Source: Lunularia cruciata (Eukaryota; Streptophyta; Marchantiopsida; Lunulariales; Lunulariaceae). Taken from it: DNA of 64,000 nucleotides. Below the pieces are notes generated by a model that was not told where the DNA came from, ran no database searches, and saw only the letters and a program-made list of their open reading frames with translations. Made by a program: the position numbers and the translations under genes. The stretch spans positions 501,001 to 565,000 of the forward strand of contig OX419762.1 of the NCBI GenBank assembly GCA_948567375.1, read 5' to 3'. Below are positions 46,958 through 56,096 of this stretch, piece by piece (the stretch's first letter is position 1; each line of letters starts with the position of its first letter).

Positions 46958-48951
46958 ATGGCCTCGAATGCTCGGGACTGGTGGAGTCAGAGGCGACAAC
47001 AGATCGGGAAATCGGATTGTGGAACTTGTCGAACGCACTTCATGATCCCATCGCCAAAGGAAGTAGCGTTGGCAACTGTGGATACTGTACTTCACCACGA
47101 GAGAGAACACAGTAACAATACGGAGGAAGAAATTCGGCTTGCACGGGCCAGAGAGTGTACCGATGGTGCGATTCATGATTTATTTCATACTTGCTTAATT
47201 TCATCCGTTCCTCTTTGTAAAGAGCTTGTCTCTTGCATTCATAAGCGTGAAGCTAGTTCTTCCCGATCTTCAATCTAGCTTCACAACTTTATTTGTGCTA
47301 GTCAGTTTGTACTTATCTTTACTATCTCTGTCTCCACTACAATTGCTGGACGCTAGTTGGAAAAACTTCACATCTTTTCCTTCGCTTGGAGGTGACTGTT
47401 AGATCCTGAGTGATTTAAGATTATGCACACAGATGCAGAGTCCCTAATAATGAATCTGAGGAAAACCAAATCCGATTAGCCCGGTGGAGCCTCTCACTTT
47501 GTAGATGTTGAAACCGAGTAAGATTTTTACCATGATAGTTTAGTTAGAGGCATTTCATGGTACCTTGAGACTCGTTGAGCTTCTCCACATGGTATGACGC
47601 CGGAAGTCCATGCCCGATTGAATTTTTCCAGTTTCCTCTAACATTCGTAAGTGTAAGAGTCTCAGATGGATTAAGTCATGCTGAAAGCCAGATCCTTGCA
47701 GATGCACTAGTTAATATACCTATCTTGAACTATCAGCTTCAAGTCTCCAGAAATGATTAGACCTCTCTTTTCAACTCGTCAGACCTGCGCGAGACTTGGC
47801 TTTTACAGTACCATTCACTATTGGTGTCGACTAATTTAAACTCTTTTGTTGATCGTAATCTAAGCTCTGCGTGGCCTGGGAACGGATTTATTGAGTGGAC
47901 GGTTCATTAATTCAAAATTTGTCTTCTAATATGCAGCTGGAGTCAAAGCGGGCCTGGAAGCCGCCGTATACGCTTGTGTTGCAGCTGCCATTCCTACTGT
48001 AAGTTCACTTGCTTCTTGGTTCTTTCTTGCGAGTATTCGGAAACTTATTTAGATTCGCACTTCTGTCTTCATTACGAACTAGTCAGCCAGCAGAGTGTAT
48101 CCCATCATATCACCTTTTTGCGACATTATGAGCTGTTAAGGTTTAGTTCACATAGCACCCTGCTAGAATCAGTGACGTATCAGTGGTTAGTCTCTTTTCT
48201 ATTTCCAGGTCTCTGCAGGAGGTAAGATAGAGGCGAGTATATTTTCAAATCTTGCATTCATACTTCTGCTACAAATACACGCTAATCATTCTCCTATGAG
48301 GTAACCTCTAACTATAACGTGGAGTAAGCTGGTTAAGCTGGTAATCCTCGAAGTCGAGGGTCTTTTCTCAGCGAGATCTGCATTGCTCTTCAACAGGGAT
48401 TGTAAGAACTTCTTTCATCACTACCTACGATACGCTACTCGGAAGGCCAAGGTTAATTCTCCTTCTCTAAACGAATGTGGGAGCAGAGTGTGAATGTACA
48501 AATAGCTCCTGCTACACCTCATGTCCTAAATGATGATCGTCTGATGAAGTTGTAAATCTTCTACTTACAGATAACAGCCACACGCATGATCCCTTGGGCA
48601 AAAGCCAGTCTTAACTACACTGCTCAGGCGCTCATTATATCTTCAGGTAATCTTTCAAATCACATTACTCTACGTGCGGGGTGTGCATGCTTTTGATGTT
48701 TCTAGCAACGGAGCACTTACGATCATTGTCTTCAATATACAGTTTGAGGCCGAATGGCTTTCGTTATTTTCTACTTCTTTTCATGCCTTTGTATCATATT
48801 TGTAGCTTAAATGCTTCAAATTGTGTTTCGGTTCTGTGCAGCAACTGTTGCAACATATTTCATCGTGACCGAGAAGACAATTTTGGCCTGTTCTCGAGAA
48901 GCCTCTTATGCACGACTAGAGAAAGAACGGGCTTCCGCAGGTTCTTCTTAA
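46958..48951 (+). CDS. ENOD93: Early nodulin 93 (ENOD93) family protein, 4 exons, 151 aa
   Basis: A small membrane protein of the ENOD93 family. These are known from nodules and nitrogen responses and are thought to be mitochondrial membrane proteins, but the exact role is not settled. Exons: 46958-47165, 47937-47998, 48571-48646, 48842-48951. All introns are GT-AG and the phases join cleanly. The conserved core runs from EEEIRLARARECTD (residues 56-69) through AGVKAGLEAAVYACVAAAIPT (70-90) and ITATRMIPWAKASLNYTAQALIISS (91-115) to ATVATYFIVTEKTILACSREASY. Two hydrophobic segments lie at about 76-90 and 107-125. The start is the first ATG (aaatATGGCC, good context). The roughly 55-residue N-terminus before the core (MASNARDWWSQRRQQ...) is longer than I expect from angiosperm members. 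It is head-to-head with xylA. Confidence 0.88.
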
Positions 48952-50075
48952 TCCGGGAGAGTTTGCTAGTCCGTCTGTACATATTTTGGCCTCCTCCGCT
49001 GTTGACGTGGCAGAACATACTAGCATTCCTTGTCGGCCGAAATTATTCCTGTTCATTAGTGATGTGGACCTTTCGTGTCAAGTATATAGATGTCCTGTCA
49101 ACAGTCACTGTTGGAAGCAGCTCCCCTCAGAACTACTGTTGAGCTTTTGTTTCTGTATGCACTAGGATGTTTCTGCTTCTGAACCAAAAGGTTCAATCGA
49201 TTCGCGCTTGTTATAGACAACCGTACAGAGGCTTAGAGCTTCTTTTGTAAATTACTGGGGAGAGAAGACCAACCCTTACTGGTCGCTGGTTAGACAAGCG
49301 CGGGTTGTACCTTGTTAACTCGTGTCATTAGTTCCTCATTGTTGGCTTCAATAGTGCCCGGAGGTGTGGATACATAGCGGCGCTTACTGATCCTTTCTCT
49401 AAGTGTACCTACAATTTTACGGTTGTCTAAGCACAGATTAATCCGTATCGTCGAAACACAATTTGGCTTAAAAGGTCGTCAGATTCTTCAGTTACTTGTG
49501 TGTTGGAGACTTGTATTCATTGTCATGCCTTGAAACGCTGAAGATCATGCGGTCGCGTGCATGACCTCAGTCGCAGATGCGGAGTCAAGGTATGCTTTGA
49601 GGTCGTCAAACCCCAAAGTTAATTTGGGTAGAAATATCACTTCCACCTCAATGCGATGAAAAGAAGAAAATAGTAAAGGCCTACTGAGGGAGAGGTGTTA
49701 TAGAGAACACAAGTTGGATATCAAAGAGCAAGTTTACCAGCGTGTTGTAGCAGAGAAGGGTTGGTTAAATTAAGCGGGAGTGGTTAGTAGGAAGCTCTCA
49801 ATGAACTCCAACCGGGCATAATGCCAAGTGGGAATGAATGTGAACGCTTTTTGCAGTCAAACAACGGAGAGACAGTTTGAGAGGGGCTGGTTTCATTTAA
49901 ACAAGAACGACCCCGGTTTCGAGTCAAGACTTTGGATCCTCTGTCAGCAACTCGAACTTAATGATGAGGAAGGGTGAACGGAGCCTGCCGCACAAAGTGC
50001 AGACCCAGAGTTGTTTCCCCAGATTTTATAGTCTCTGGTGGCTGTAAGATTAGTCGGTAAGAGGTTGCCATGACC
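48952..50075. other. Intergenic sequence downstream of ENOD93
   Basis: The first part should be the ENOD93 3' untranslated region. No other gene or known repeat is recognised; open frames are short. It ends at a pair of spaced direct repeats. Confidence 0.5.
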
Positions 50076-50360
50076 GTCATTCAGATGAGACAGTGCTTAT
50101 CCATTATAAAGCTAGGTGTGAGAATTTACTTAAGCAAACACGCACAAGAAGTTCACAATGTTGGTATACTTCATGTGAAGGTATGAGACATTCACCATCC
50201 TATAGCTCACAATCTGTTGCTTGTTGTATGAAAACAAGTGTAACAGTCATTCAGATGAGTCAAAGTGCTTGTCCATTATAAGCCTAGGTGTGAGAATCTA
50301 CTTGAGCAAATTAGAACAAGAAGTTCATAATGTTGGCATACTTCACGTCAAGGTATGAAA
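50076..50360 (+). repeat. Two diverged ~114-bp direct repeats with 170-bp period
   Basis: Copies at 50076-50188 and 50246-50359 share GTCATTCAGATGAG, TCCATTATAA, CTAGGTGTGAGAAT and CACAAGAAGTTCA-like words in the same order, with about 15% differences. The 57-bp spacer is unique. No coding potential is recognised. Confidence 0.8.
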
Positions 50361-50926
50361 TACATAGATCTATTCTAGACAACAATAGATATAGATCTAT
50401 TCTACCAACATGTAGAAGTACAATAGTACGAATGTTAAGTAATTTAAGAAGGATTTCATACATGGCGAGTTTGTTATGTTGGATACTAGATACTTAACTT
50501 TAATTAATATTGAATAATGTGGCATTAAGTTTGAAATTACATAAAATGTAGAAAGAACTGTAGACTACACATTAATAGCTATGGAACAAGATATTGAAGT
50601 ATGGACTTTGTTGAAGATCAAATAAACTTTCATTAGATAACAAGAAAGAAGCGAATCCAGCATTTGAATAACAAAGATTCCCTTCTTAAACAAAGTGTTT
50701 ACCTAAATGCTCTAGGTATCCTTCTCATACCCAAATTTACCCATTACGCTTATTACAAAACAGACATGATACGATAATCACATCCTATAATATCGTACCT
50801 TCAATTTGAGCACATAAGAACATTTTCTATTTTAGAACCTCTCATGTTATCACATGCAATTTCACTTTTATAAATTTTATTAAAAAATATTATAATATTC
50901 TTTATACATAAAGAAGGAAATTGAGC
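50361..50926. other. AT-rich spacer before the copia element
   Basis: No gene is recognised. A duplicated ATAGATCTATTCTA word occurs at about 50.37 and 50.39 kb. The copia LTR starts at 50927. Confidence 0.5.
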
Positions 50927-51284
50927 TGTTAGTTGGCTTATTTTTCATTCAAGACGAATCTTTGATGAATGTTAAGGCAATGGATCATGGGTTGAGAATA
51001 TGTGGAATCCAACTCTCTTATGTTAGGGTTTAATCTTAGGCCTCATGGTTATGCTGGATTTGGGATAGCGGACTCGCAGGTGGACAGTAAGGATGGACTG
51101 TGAGACTGTCGGAGGACTGGACTGGCATATGGACAGGAGACTGAGTGAGTAAAGTTGGGACTTTGATGCTTTCCCGTGGAAGTAGCCTCACATAGAGGTG
51201 AACCACGTACCTTTGGTATGATGTATGTCCTATCGACATGCTTGGTGTGTGAAGGTTGCTCTGACTCTCCTCTGATTCTCAACA
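50927..51284 (+). repeat. Probable 5' LTR of the copia element (358 bp)
   Basis: It starts TGTTAGTTGG and ends CTCAACA two bases before the primer-binding site. The end is well fixed by the primer site. The start is inferred from the TG and cannot be checked without the 3' LTR. Confidence 0.55.
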
Positions 51285-51286
51285 AT

Positions 51287-51298
51287 TGGTATCAGAGC
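51287..51298 (+). other. Primer-binding site of the copia element
   Basis: TGGTATCAGAGC, the standard plant copia primer site complementary to the 3' end of initiator methionine tRNA. Confidence 0.85.
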
Positions 51299-51706
51299 TG
51301 GTTGATGTTCATGATGGAGGCAGCGCAAAATTGAGACAAGTGGTGGCTCAATGGAGCTGATGCATGAAGCAGTTCTGTACTAAAGGCTGAACCTCAGTTT
51401 GCGACCTTGGTCGATTGTTTGTTCCTTGCGCTCTGTACTTTCTTGAGAGGAAGGGAGCTGCGAGCCTCTGGGATCGTTGTAGGCGGTAGAACCAACAAAC
51501 TAATGACTCACCTGTCATAATCAATCTAACTAGCGTTACACTTGCAATTGGAGCACAATGTCCCTAATTCAAGTGCTTGTTGTCATCTGTTTCTCCAATG
51601 GTTCCATGAGGAGGAAATTTTTGGACGTTTTGAAATCAGTACATGGGTCTTGTACAACCTGATCCGGACGAGGAACTTCTACATGCATGTTGCTGACTGT
51701 GCTCAC
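51299..51706. other. Copia leader, first part
   Basis: No gene is recognised in the sense direction. It precedes the antisense transporter fragment. Confidence 0.45.
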
Positions 51707-52045
51707 TTATTTGTAAGTATGCAATTTGGCAACCAGAAGGTAGAAGAAAAAGTTGATGGTTGCAAGGACAGCCAGAAGCCAGTAGTAGTTGTCCAGTCGA
51801 CTCTTGTTAATGTTATCCTGAAGCCAGCCGCCATATTTGCTACGGCTTGTCACAATGCGGAAAATTAAAAAAATAACACTACCAGAGAAGTACCCCACTG
51901 AGATAGTGCAGAACATAAGCGCAGTGCCTAGAGACTGCATGCTGTCTGGAGCTTTGCTGGTAGAAAAAATGGAGTTGCCTAGGATAGATGAATGCTTCAC
52001 CAATGGTGAGAATGACATACAAGGACAGGGAGTTTGAAGCTCTTG
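51707..52045 (-). pseudogene. C-terminal fragment of an NPF (NRT1/PTR) transporter, antisense in the copia leader
   Basis: On the minus strand the frame reads APDSMQSLGTALMF, then WLQDNINKSRLDNYYWLLA and FFFYLLVAKLHTYK, ending at TAA 51707. This is the C-terminus of plant nitrate/peptide transporters of the major facilitator superfamily (NPF family). Just upstream, in another phase, LTIGEAFIYPRQLHFFY matches the preceding conserved block, so one frameshift separates them. Only the last ~100 of about 580 residues are recognisable. It must be a captured or transduplicated piece rather than a working gene. Sequence to about 52450 may be further decayed transporter. Confidence 0.82.
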
Positions 52046-52079
52046 AAGACCAATCCATCCATCTTTGATGTTGTGCAAT

Positions 52080-53480
52080 CTGGTCTAGGAATTTTTGATG
52101 AGGAGCAGAAGAATTGATCTATTGACATTGCATTTTTTTAAGGGTTTTGCCTTAGATTTGAAGGATACTATTGTCCTTTGGAGGTAGATAGATTTGCTTG
52201 AATTTTGTATGATCCAAGGAGGTGAAGGACGATGGTTGATGTCTGACTGAGACGAGCGTTTTGGAGTTCTGGTCATTATTGAGGTAGAAGAAGTATAGTC
52301 TTGAGGGATACCTCAGGAGACAATAGCTCTTTAAGGAAGCCGATCTGGTTGAATGAATCTCACTACCTACAGTAGTTCTCTTACTGATATTGGACCCAGT
52401 TCTAGATTCAATAACTTTGTGAGATTGTTGTCCAAAACGATACACAAGTGCAAGTATAGGTGTAGGTGCAAGTCAAAGGAAAGTGATTTGGTCAAGTACT
52501 CACTTGAGCAGAACTAGGCAAAGAAGAAGGGAAAGAAGGTACCAACAGAATTAATCAGTTAGTGAATGATTGCAGATATGGTGAGAAGAGGAAGAGTTGA
52601 AGACGGTCAAAGTCTTGTAAATGCACATCCTTGACCTAGCTCACTACCCAAAGAAGATGCTCTCAACAAGATATGAACACCACTTGCTGATGAGGCATCT
52701 TTAGTTGGAGAATCACTACTCACACGGACAATCTTGCTGCTCTTATTACCTTGTAAATTTCAACTATCTTCTTCAGCCATTGTAAATGAGCTTCTCACTA
52801 TAGTTTGGGGAGATGAATGAGAAGTAGTTTTATGTTCATTCTTGTGTAGGAAAAGAATCAGCAAAGGGAGCAAATTGCCATTTTCTGAACCCATGCAGTA
52901 TCAGCCTAGACTTTGTTCAACTCTAATCCGCTGAATGTCCGGCCAAAGCCACCCTCTGTTGAGCTCCTCTTTTCAAAGTCTTGTCTTAATTCACTTTCTT
53001 TCTCCAGATCCACATCCCACACCTTCTCCTTCACTATCCTTTCTCTCTCTTGTGGCAAAGCGCACCAAATCTCAAGCAGTTGCTTCTCGTCCTTATTTTG
53101 GTTGTGAAAATTGACCTAGAATGAAGAACCAATTGGTGGAAAGTAGGAGCTAAAATCTTGAGGAAATGGCGTCCATTGGATGGTGAATGTGGTATAGAAT
53201 CCAAGGTTTTAACCCCCCTTGGAATGCAGTTCATAACTTTTGATTGGGGACTTGGTTGAATGATATGTTTAGTGCATTAGAATTCTTATCTTCAAGGTTA
53301 CAAGTTGATGCAACTAGATGTTGACTTTGAGTATTTGAAGAAGCTTTTGTAAACCAATTTCCGTCTTATGACCCACTCTCTTGAGTATGGGAGTTCAAGG
53401 TGGAAGGTTCAGGGATGCAAGAAGAGTCTCTAAGTGTAGCAATAGCCTCAATAGTACTTGTGGAGTGGAAGAAAGTCAAG
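52080..53480. other. Copia leader, second part
   Basis: No sense-strand gene is recognised. On the minus strand, near 52.9-53.1 kb, a frame gives a Glu/Arg-rich peptide (WCALPQERERIVKEK, then WDVDLEKESELRQDFE) that could be a second captured host fragment. I cannot name it. Confidence 0.4.
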
Positions 53481-53834
53481 ATGTGTACTTTGAAGCTTGG
53501 TGGACCTAAGTTTGATGTGGCAAAGTTTGATGGCCACATGGACTACTTGTTATGGGAACGGAAGGTGAAAGGAGTATTGAGGGCAACTGGTTTAGGTAAG
53601 CTCTTGAGGGATAAACTTGAGGATGTGAGACAAAGTGATTAGGATGATATGCAAGAGCAAGCCGTGGATATTTTATTGCTTCACATTCAGCTCCATGTGA
53701 TCAAGCAAGTGGAGGAGCATTCTGATTGTACCTCCTTGTTTGATGCACTTCAAAGCAAGTATCATCAGAATGAATTGTCAAATAGATTGTACACCAATCT
53801 CGAACTAATCACATTCAAGATGAAACCAAGGACC
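53481..53834 (+). pseudogene. Copia gag, N-terminal part
   Basis: The frame reads KFDGHMDYLLWERKVKGVL and ...TSLFDALQSKYHQNELSNRLYTNLELITFKMKPR. This is the copia gag (UBN2-type) capsid region with its W-x-R and SL-ANKLYL-like motifs. An in-frame TAG interrupts it at 53640. The codon series ends exactly at 53834, where A1 is inserted, and resumes in the same phase after A1. Confidence 0.82.
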
Positions 53835-54526
53835 TGTAACACCCATTTGTGCATGTGTGTGGTATTGTGATATTTAGCTTGGTATTACAAGTACTTAAGA
53901 GATATTATTTATATAGAGATAAAGGATGGTTCTATATTAGTCATGGTTAGCTAAAGTTAGTCATAGCTAAGATAGATGGGACCTTACTTTAGAGGAAGTA
54001 GAAAAGATGAGCACCACTATTTTGGATTTTAGTGTGTTGACTTGGTATTATTCCTAGGTGTTTGGCTTTGGGGAAAGAGTTGAGAACTCTTGGGCCCGCA
54101 AGCCTTTTTGTTTTGGATTCTTCTTTAGTCCAAGGATAGCCCATGTGAAGGAATCCTTGCTTTAGTGGTTGGGTCAAGATAAGACCACATGCTTAGGGGA
54201 ATATGCCCATGTGAATGGATATTCCTTTCTACTTTTTGACTTTACTTGACTTTTAGTCTAGTAACTTGAGTTACTACGGTAATTAGTAACTTTGGTACGT
54301 AACTATTTCACAAGTATATAAACAAGGAGTGAGGAGGTACTCATCATCCTTTCATTTGCAACTATCTCTCTCTCATTGAGTTCTCTAGTGAGCAATGTCT
54401 TGAGTCTTGGAGTGTTAGCCTTGGAGGAGTATGATGGAGTTGGGGTTCCTTGCCTTCTTAGTCCATGGTGCGCTACCATAATAGCCATCAGAGGTTCATC
54501 CTGAGTGAGAGACAGGACGGCTCACA
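53835..54526 (+). repeat. A1 5' LTR
   Basis: TGTAACACCC...GGCTCACA, 692 bp, TG...CA ends. A TATATAAA box lies at 54315-54322, about 210 bp before the LTR end. Confidence 0.95.
54315..54322 (+). promoter_or_regulatory. TATA box in the A1 5' LTR
   Basis: TATATAAA in the last third of the LTR. It is the likely promoter of the genomic transcript, with R starting near 54350. The same box is in the 3' LTR at 61452-61459. Confidence 0.6.
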
Positions 54527-54530
54527 TTTT

Positions 54531-54548
54531 TGGTTCCGTTGCCGGGAC
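54531..54548 (+). other. A1 primer-binding site
   Basis: TGGTTCCGTTGCCGGGAC begins 4 nt after the LTR. It begins with TGG, as expected for pairing with a tRNA CCA end, and resembles the TGGCGCCGTTGCCGGGGA type used by Athila-like elements. The exact tRNA is not assigned. Confidence 0.7.
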
Positions 54549-54567
54549 CTCTCTAGAAGGCAAGATA

Positions 54568-54738
54568 ATGTTCCGCGTCCAATTCTACATTAGGCAGAAG
54601 GAGGCTATGAGAGCTCACTTGGAGAGAACATTAGGAGAGGAGAGGGCTGAACTTATGTTAGAGAACCAAGATCCATTTGTATACCCTGTAGTTCATTATG
54701 ATGTCTTTGAGGTGATTTTGTACATCTTGTACACATGA
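54568..54738 (+). pseudogene. A1 pre-gag ORF-a, frameshifted near its end
   Basis: It begins MFRVQFYIRQKEAM as in A2 and A3, but one extra base (CTTGTACACATG versus CTTCACACATG) shifts the last ~16 codons and ends the frame early at YILYT. The protein is unknown. Loss of the end in the youngest copy suggests that the C-terminal part, or the ORF, is dispensable. Confidence 0.5.
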
Positions 54739-55386
54739 GAGGAATTGGAGAGATTGTGTGAGGTGGATTGCAGATTTTGGGGATTAAGGTGATTTTGGGC
54801 AAAATCTCAAGTTTGAGATCTGGACTTGAGATTTCTACACATGATAGCTTGGGTTATCTTTCAGTTAGCACACTTGAAATTATTGAGAGAGCTTCTATGC
54901 GCACTGGGCTAGAATTTTTGAAAGTTGATAGGGTAAAGTGCTCCTGCAACTGCATGCTCTCTGGAAAATTGTACAGAGTCTGCCATTTCTTCAATTTTCA
55001 GTGAATTGTCCTGAAAATTTCCAAGAAAATTCAGTGCATTGTATCCTACCTGCTGCCACAAAAATTAGAGAGAGATTGTTTTTGCGCAGGGCGTGATGAG
55101 TTTTTGAAGTGAGGGGGGTGGTTTTCAGACCAAATCTGAAATATGGGTGCTGAATAGAAAGGTGTCTAGGCCAAATGGCTCGATGAAAAGATCTAAAATT
55201 TTGCAGGGAGGGACGCCCTAGAGTTGTGATCAAGTGTAGAAAATTTCAGAGGACTGTGACATATTCGTTGGGAGATTTGAGTGACATTGTGAGGAAGGGT
55301 CAATTCTGCAGAGTGGAGATCTCATGCATGAGAAGTTTGAGATCAACAAAAAACATGTTTGAGTGTTTAGATTCATCTTGGGGAAC

Positions 55387-55860
55387 ATGGAGAGTCATCA
55401 AGAGTGGAAATTGAGATTATGCAAGGTTCCCCAAGGGTTTGAGGTGATTGTAGGGGTGGATTTGAGGAAAAGAGAGTTTACAATAGAATTTGAAGAGAGT
55501 GTTGAGAGGATCCAAAAACCTACACCACTTGGAGGAAAGAGTGAGTCTAAGTGCTTTCTATGTGGAGAGAAGGGACATAAGGCAAGTTCATGTCCATTAA
55601 CCTTTGAGAGCAAGAGATTGAGGGAAAGGAGAGGCTTACTTGACTTGGGTTTGCATGTTGGACCTTCTTCACCAAGATTGGGAGGGAGAAGATCTAAGAC
55701 CAAGGAGTTGTGTGAGGTTTGTGGAGTTGAAGGACTTCCAAAAGGACATGAGTGTAGTGGAGTAAAAGCACTTTTGGAAACTTTGGTGAAGGATCTTGGA
55801 GAGAGTCTTAGTACAGCTACAGAAATACTACCACCTTCATCAGCTAGTTCTCAAGATTAG
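55387..55860 (+). CDS. A1 pre-gag ORF-b (CCHC zinc-knuckle protein), 157 aa
   Basis: It starts MESHQEWKLRLCKVPQGFEVIVGVD and ends PSSASSQD. CFLCGEKGHKASSCP (about residues 56-70) is a classical C-x2-C-x4-H-x4-C knuckle, and CEVCGVEGLPKGHEC follows. Its length is identical in all three A copies. It sits 236 bp before gag-pol. An out-of-phase open frame 55226-55414 without ATG overlaps the start and is also kept in all copies. This protein may be an accessory nucleic-acid chaperone of the element, inferred only from the knuckle. Confidence 0.65.
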   Translation: MESHQEWKLRLCKVPQGFEVIVGVDLRKREFTIEFEESVERIQKPTPLGGKSESKCFLCGEKGHKASSCPLTFESKRLRERRGLLDLGLHVGPSSPRLGGRRSKTKELCEVCGVEGLPKGHECSGVKALLETLVKDLGESLSTATEILPPSSASSQD

Positions 55861-56096
55861 TGATGGAGATAATCTTTCAACTTATGGATAAACTATCCAT
55901 GAGAGTTAGATTAATATGCACTCTAGGATTTGATGTTGCTATAGAAATCTTGGAGCAACCTGAACCTTTTGTGTTCCCTAGAGTGGATTATTCTCAGATG
56001 GTGTTAGTCATGTATATACTCTATTAGTAATAGAGTGAGAGAAAAGAAAAGAGGAAAAAAAAAATTGAGAGAAAAGAAAGATAGTGAGGGGTTAAG

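Noticed and set aside
48211-48225. A small extra ENOD93 exon between exons 2 and 3
   Set aside because: An acceptor-like and donor-like pair exists, but direct joining of 47998 to 48571 reproduces the family alignment (IPT then I/L-A/T-x-R-M) without a gap.
53989-54177. Recurring ~62-codon frame on the antisense strand of every family A LTR
   Set aside because: It repeats only because the LTRs repeat. It starts with no special context, has no family motif and crosses LTR regulatory sequence.
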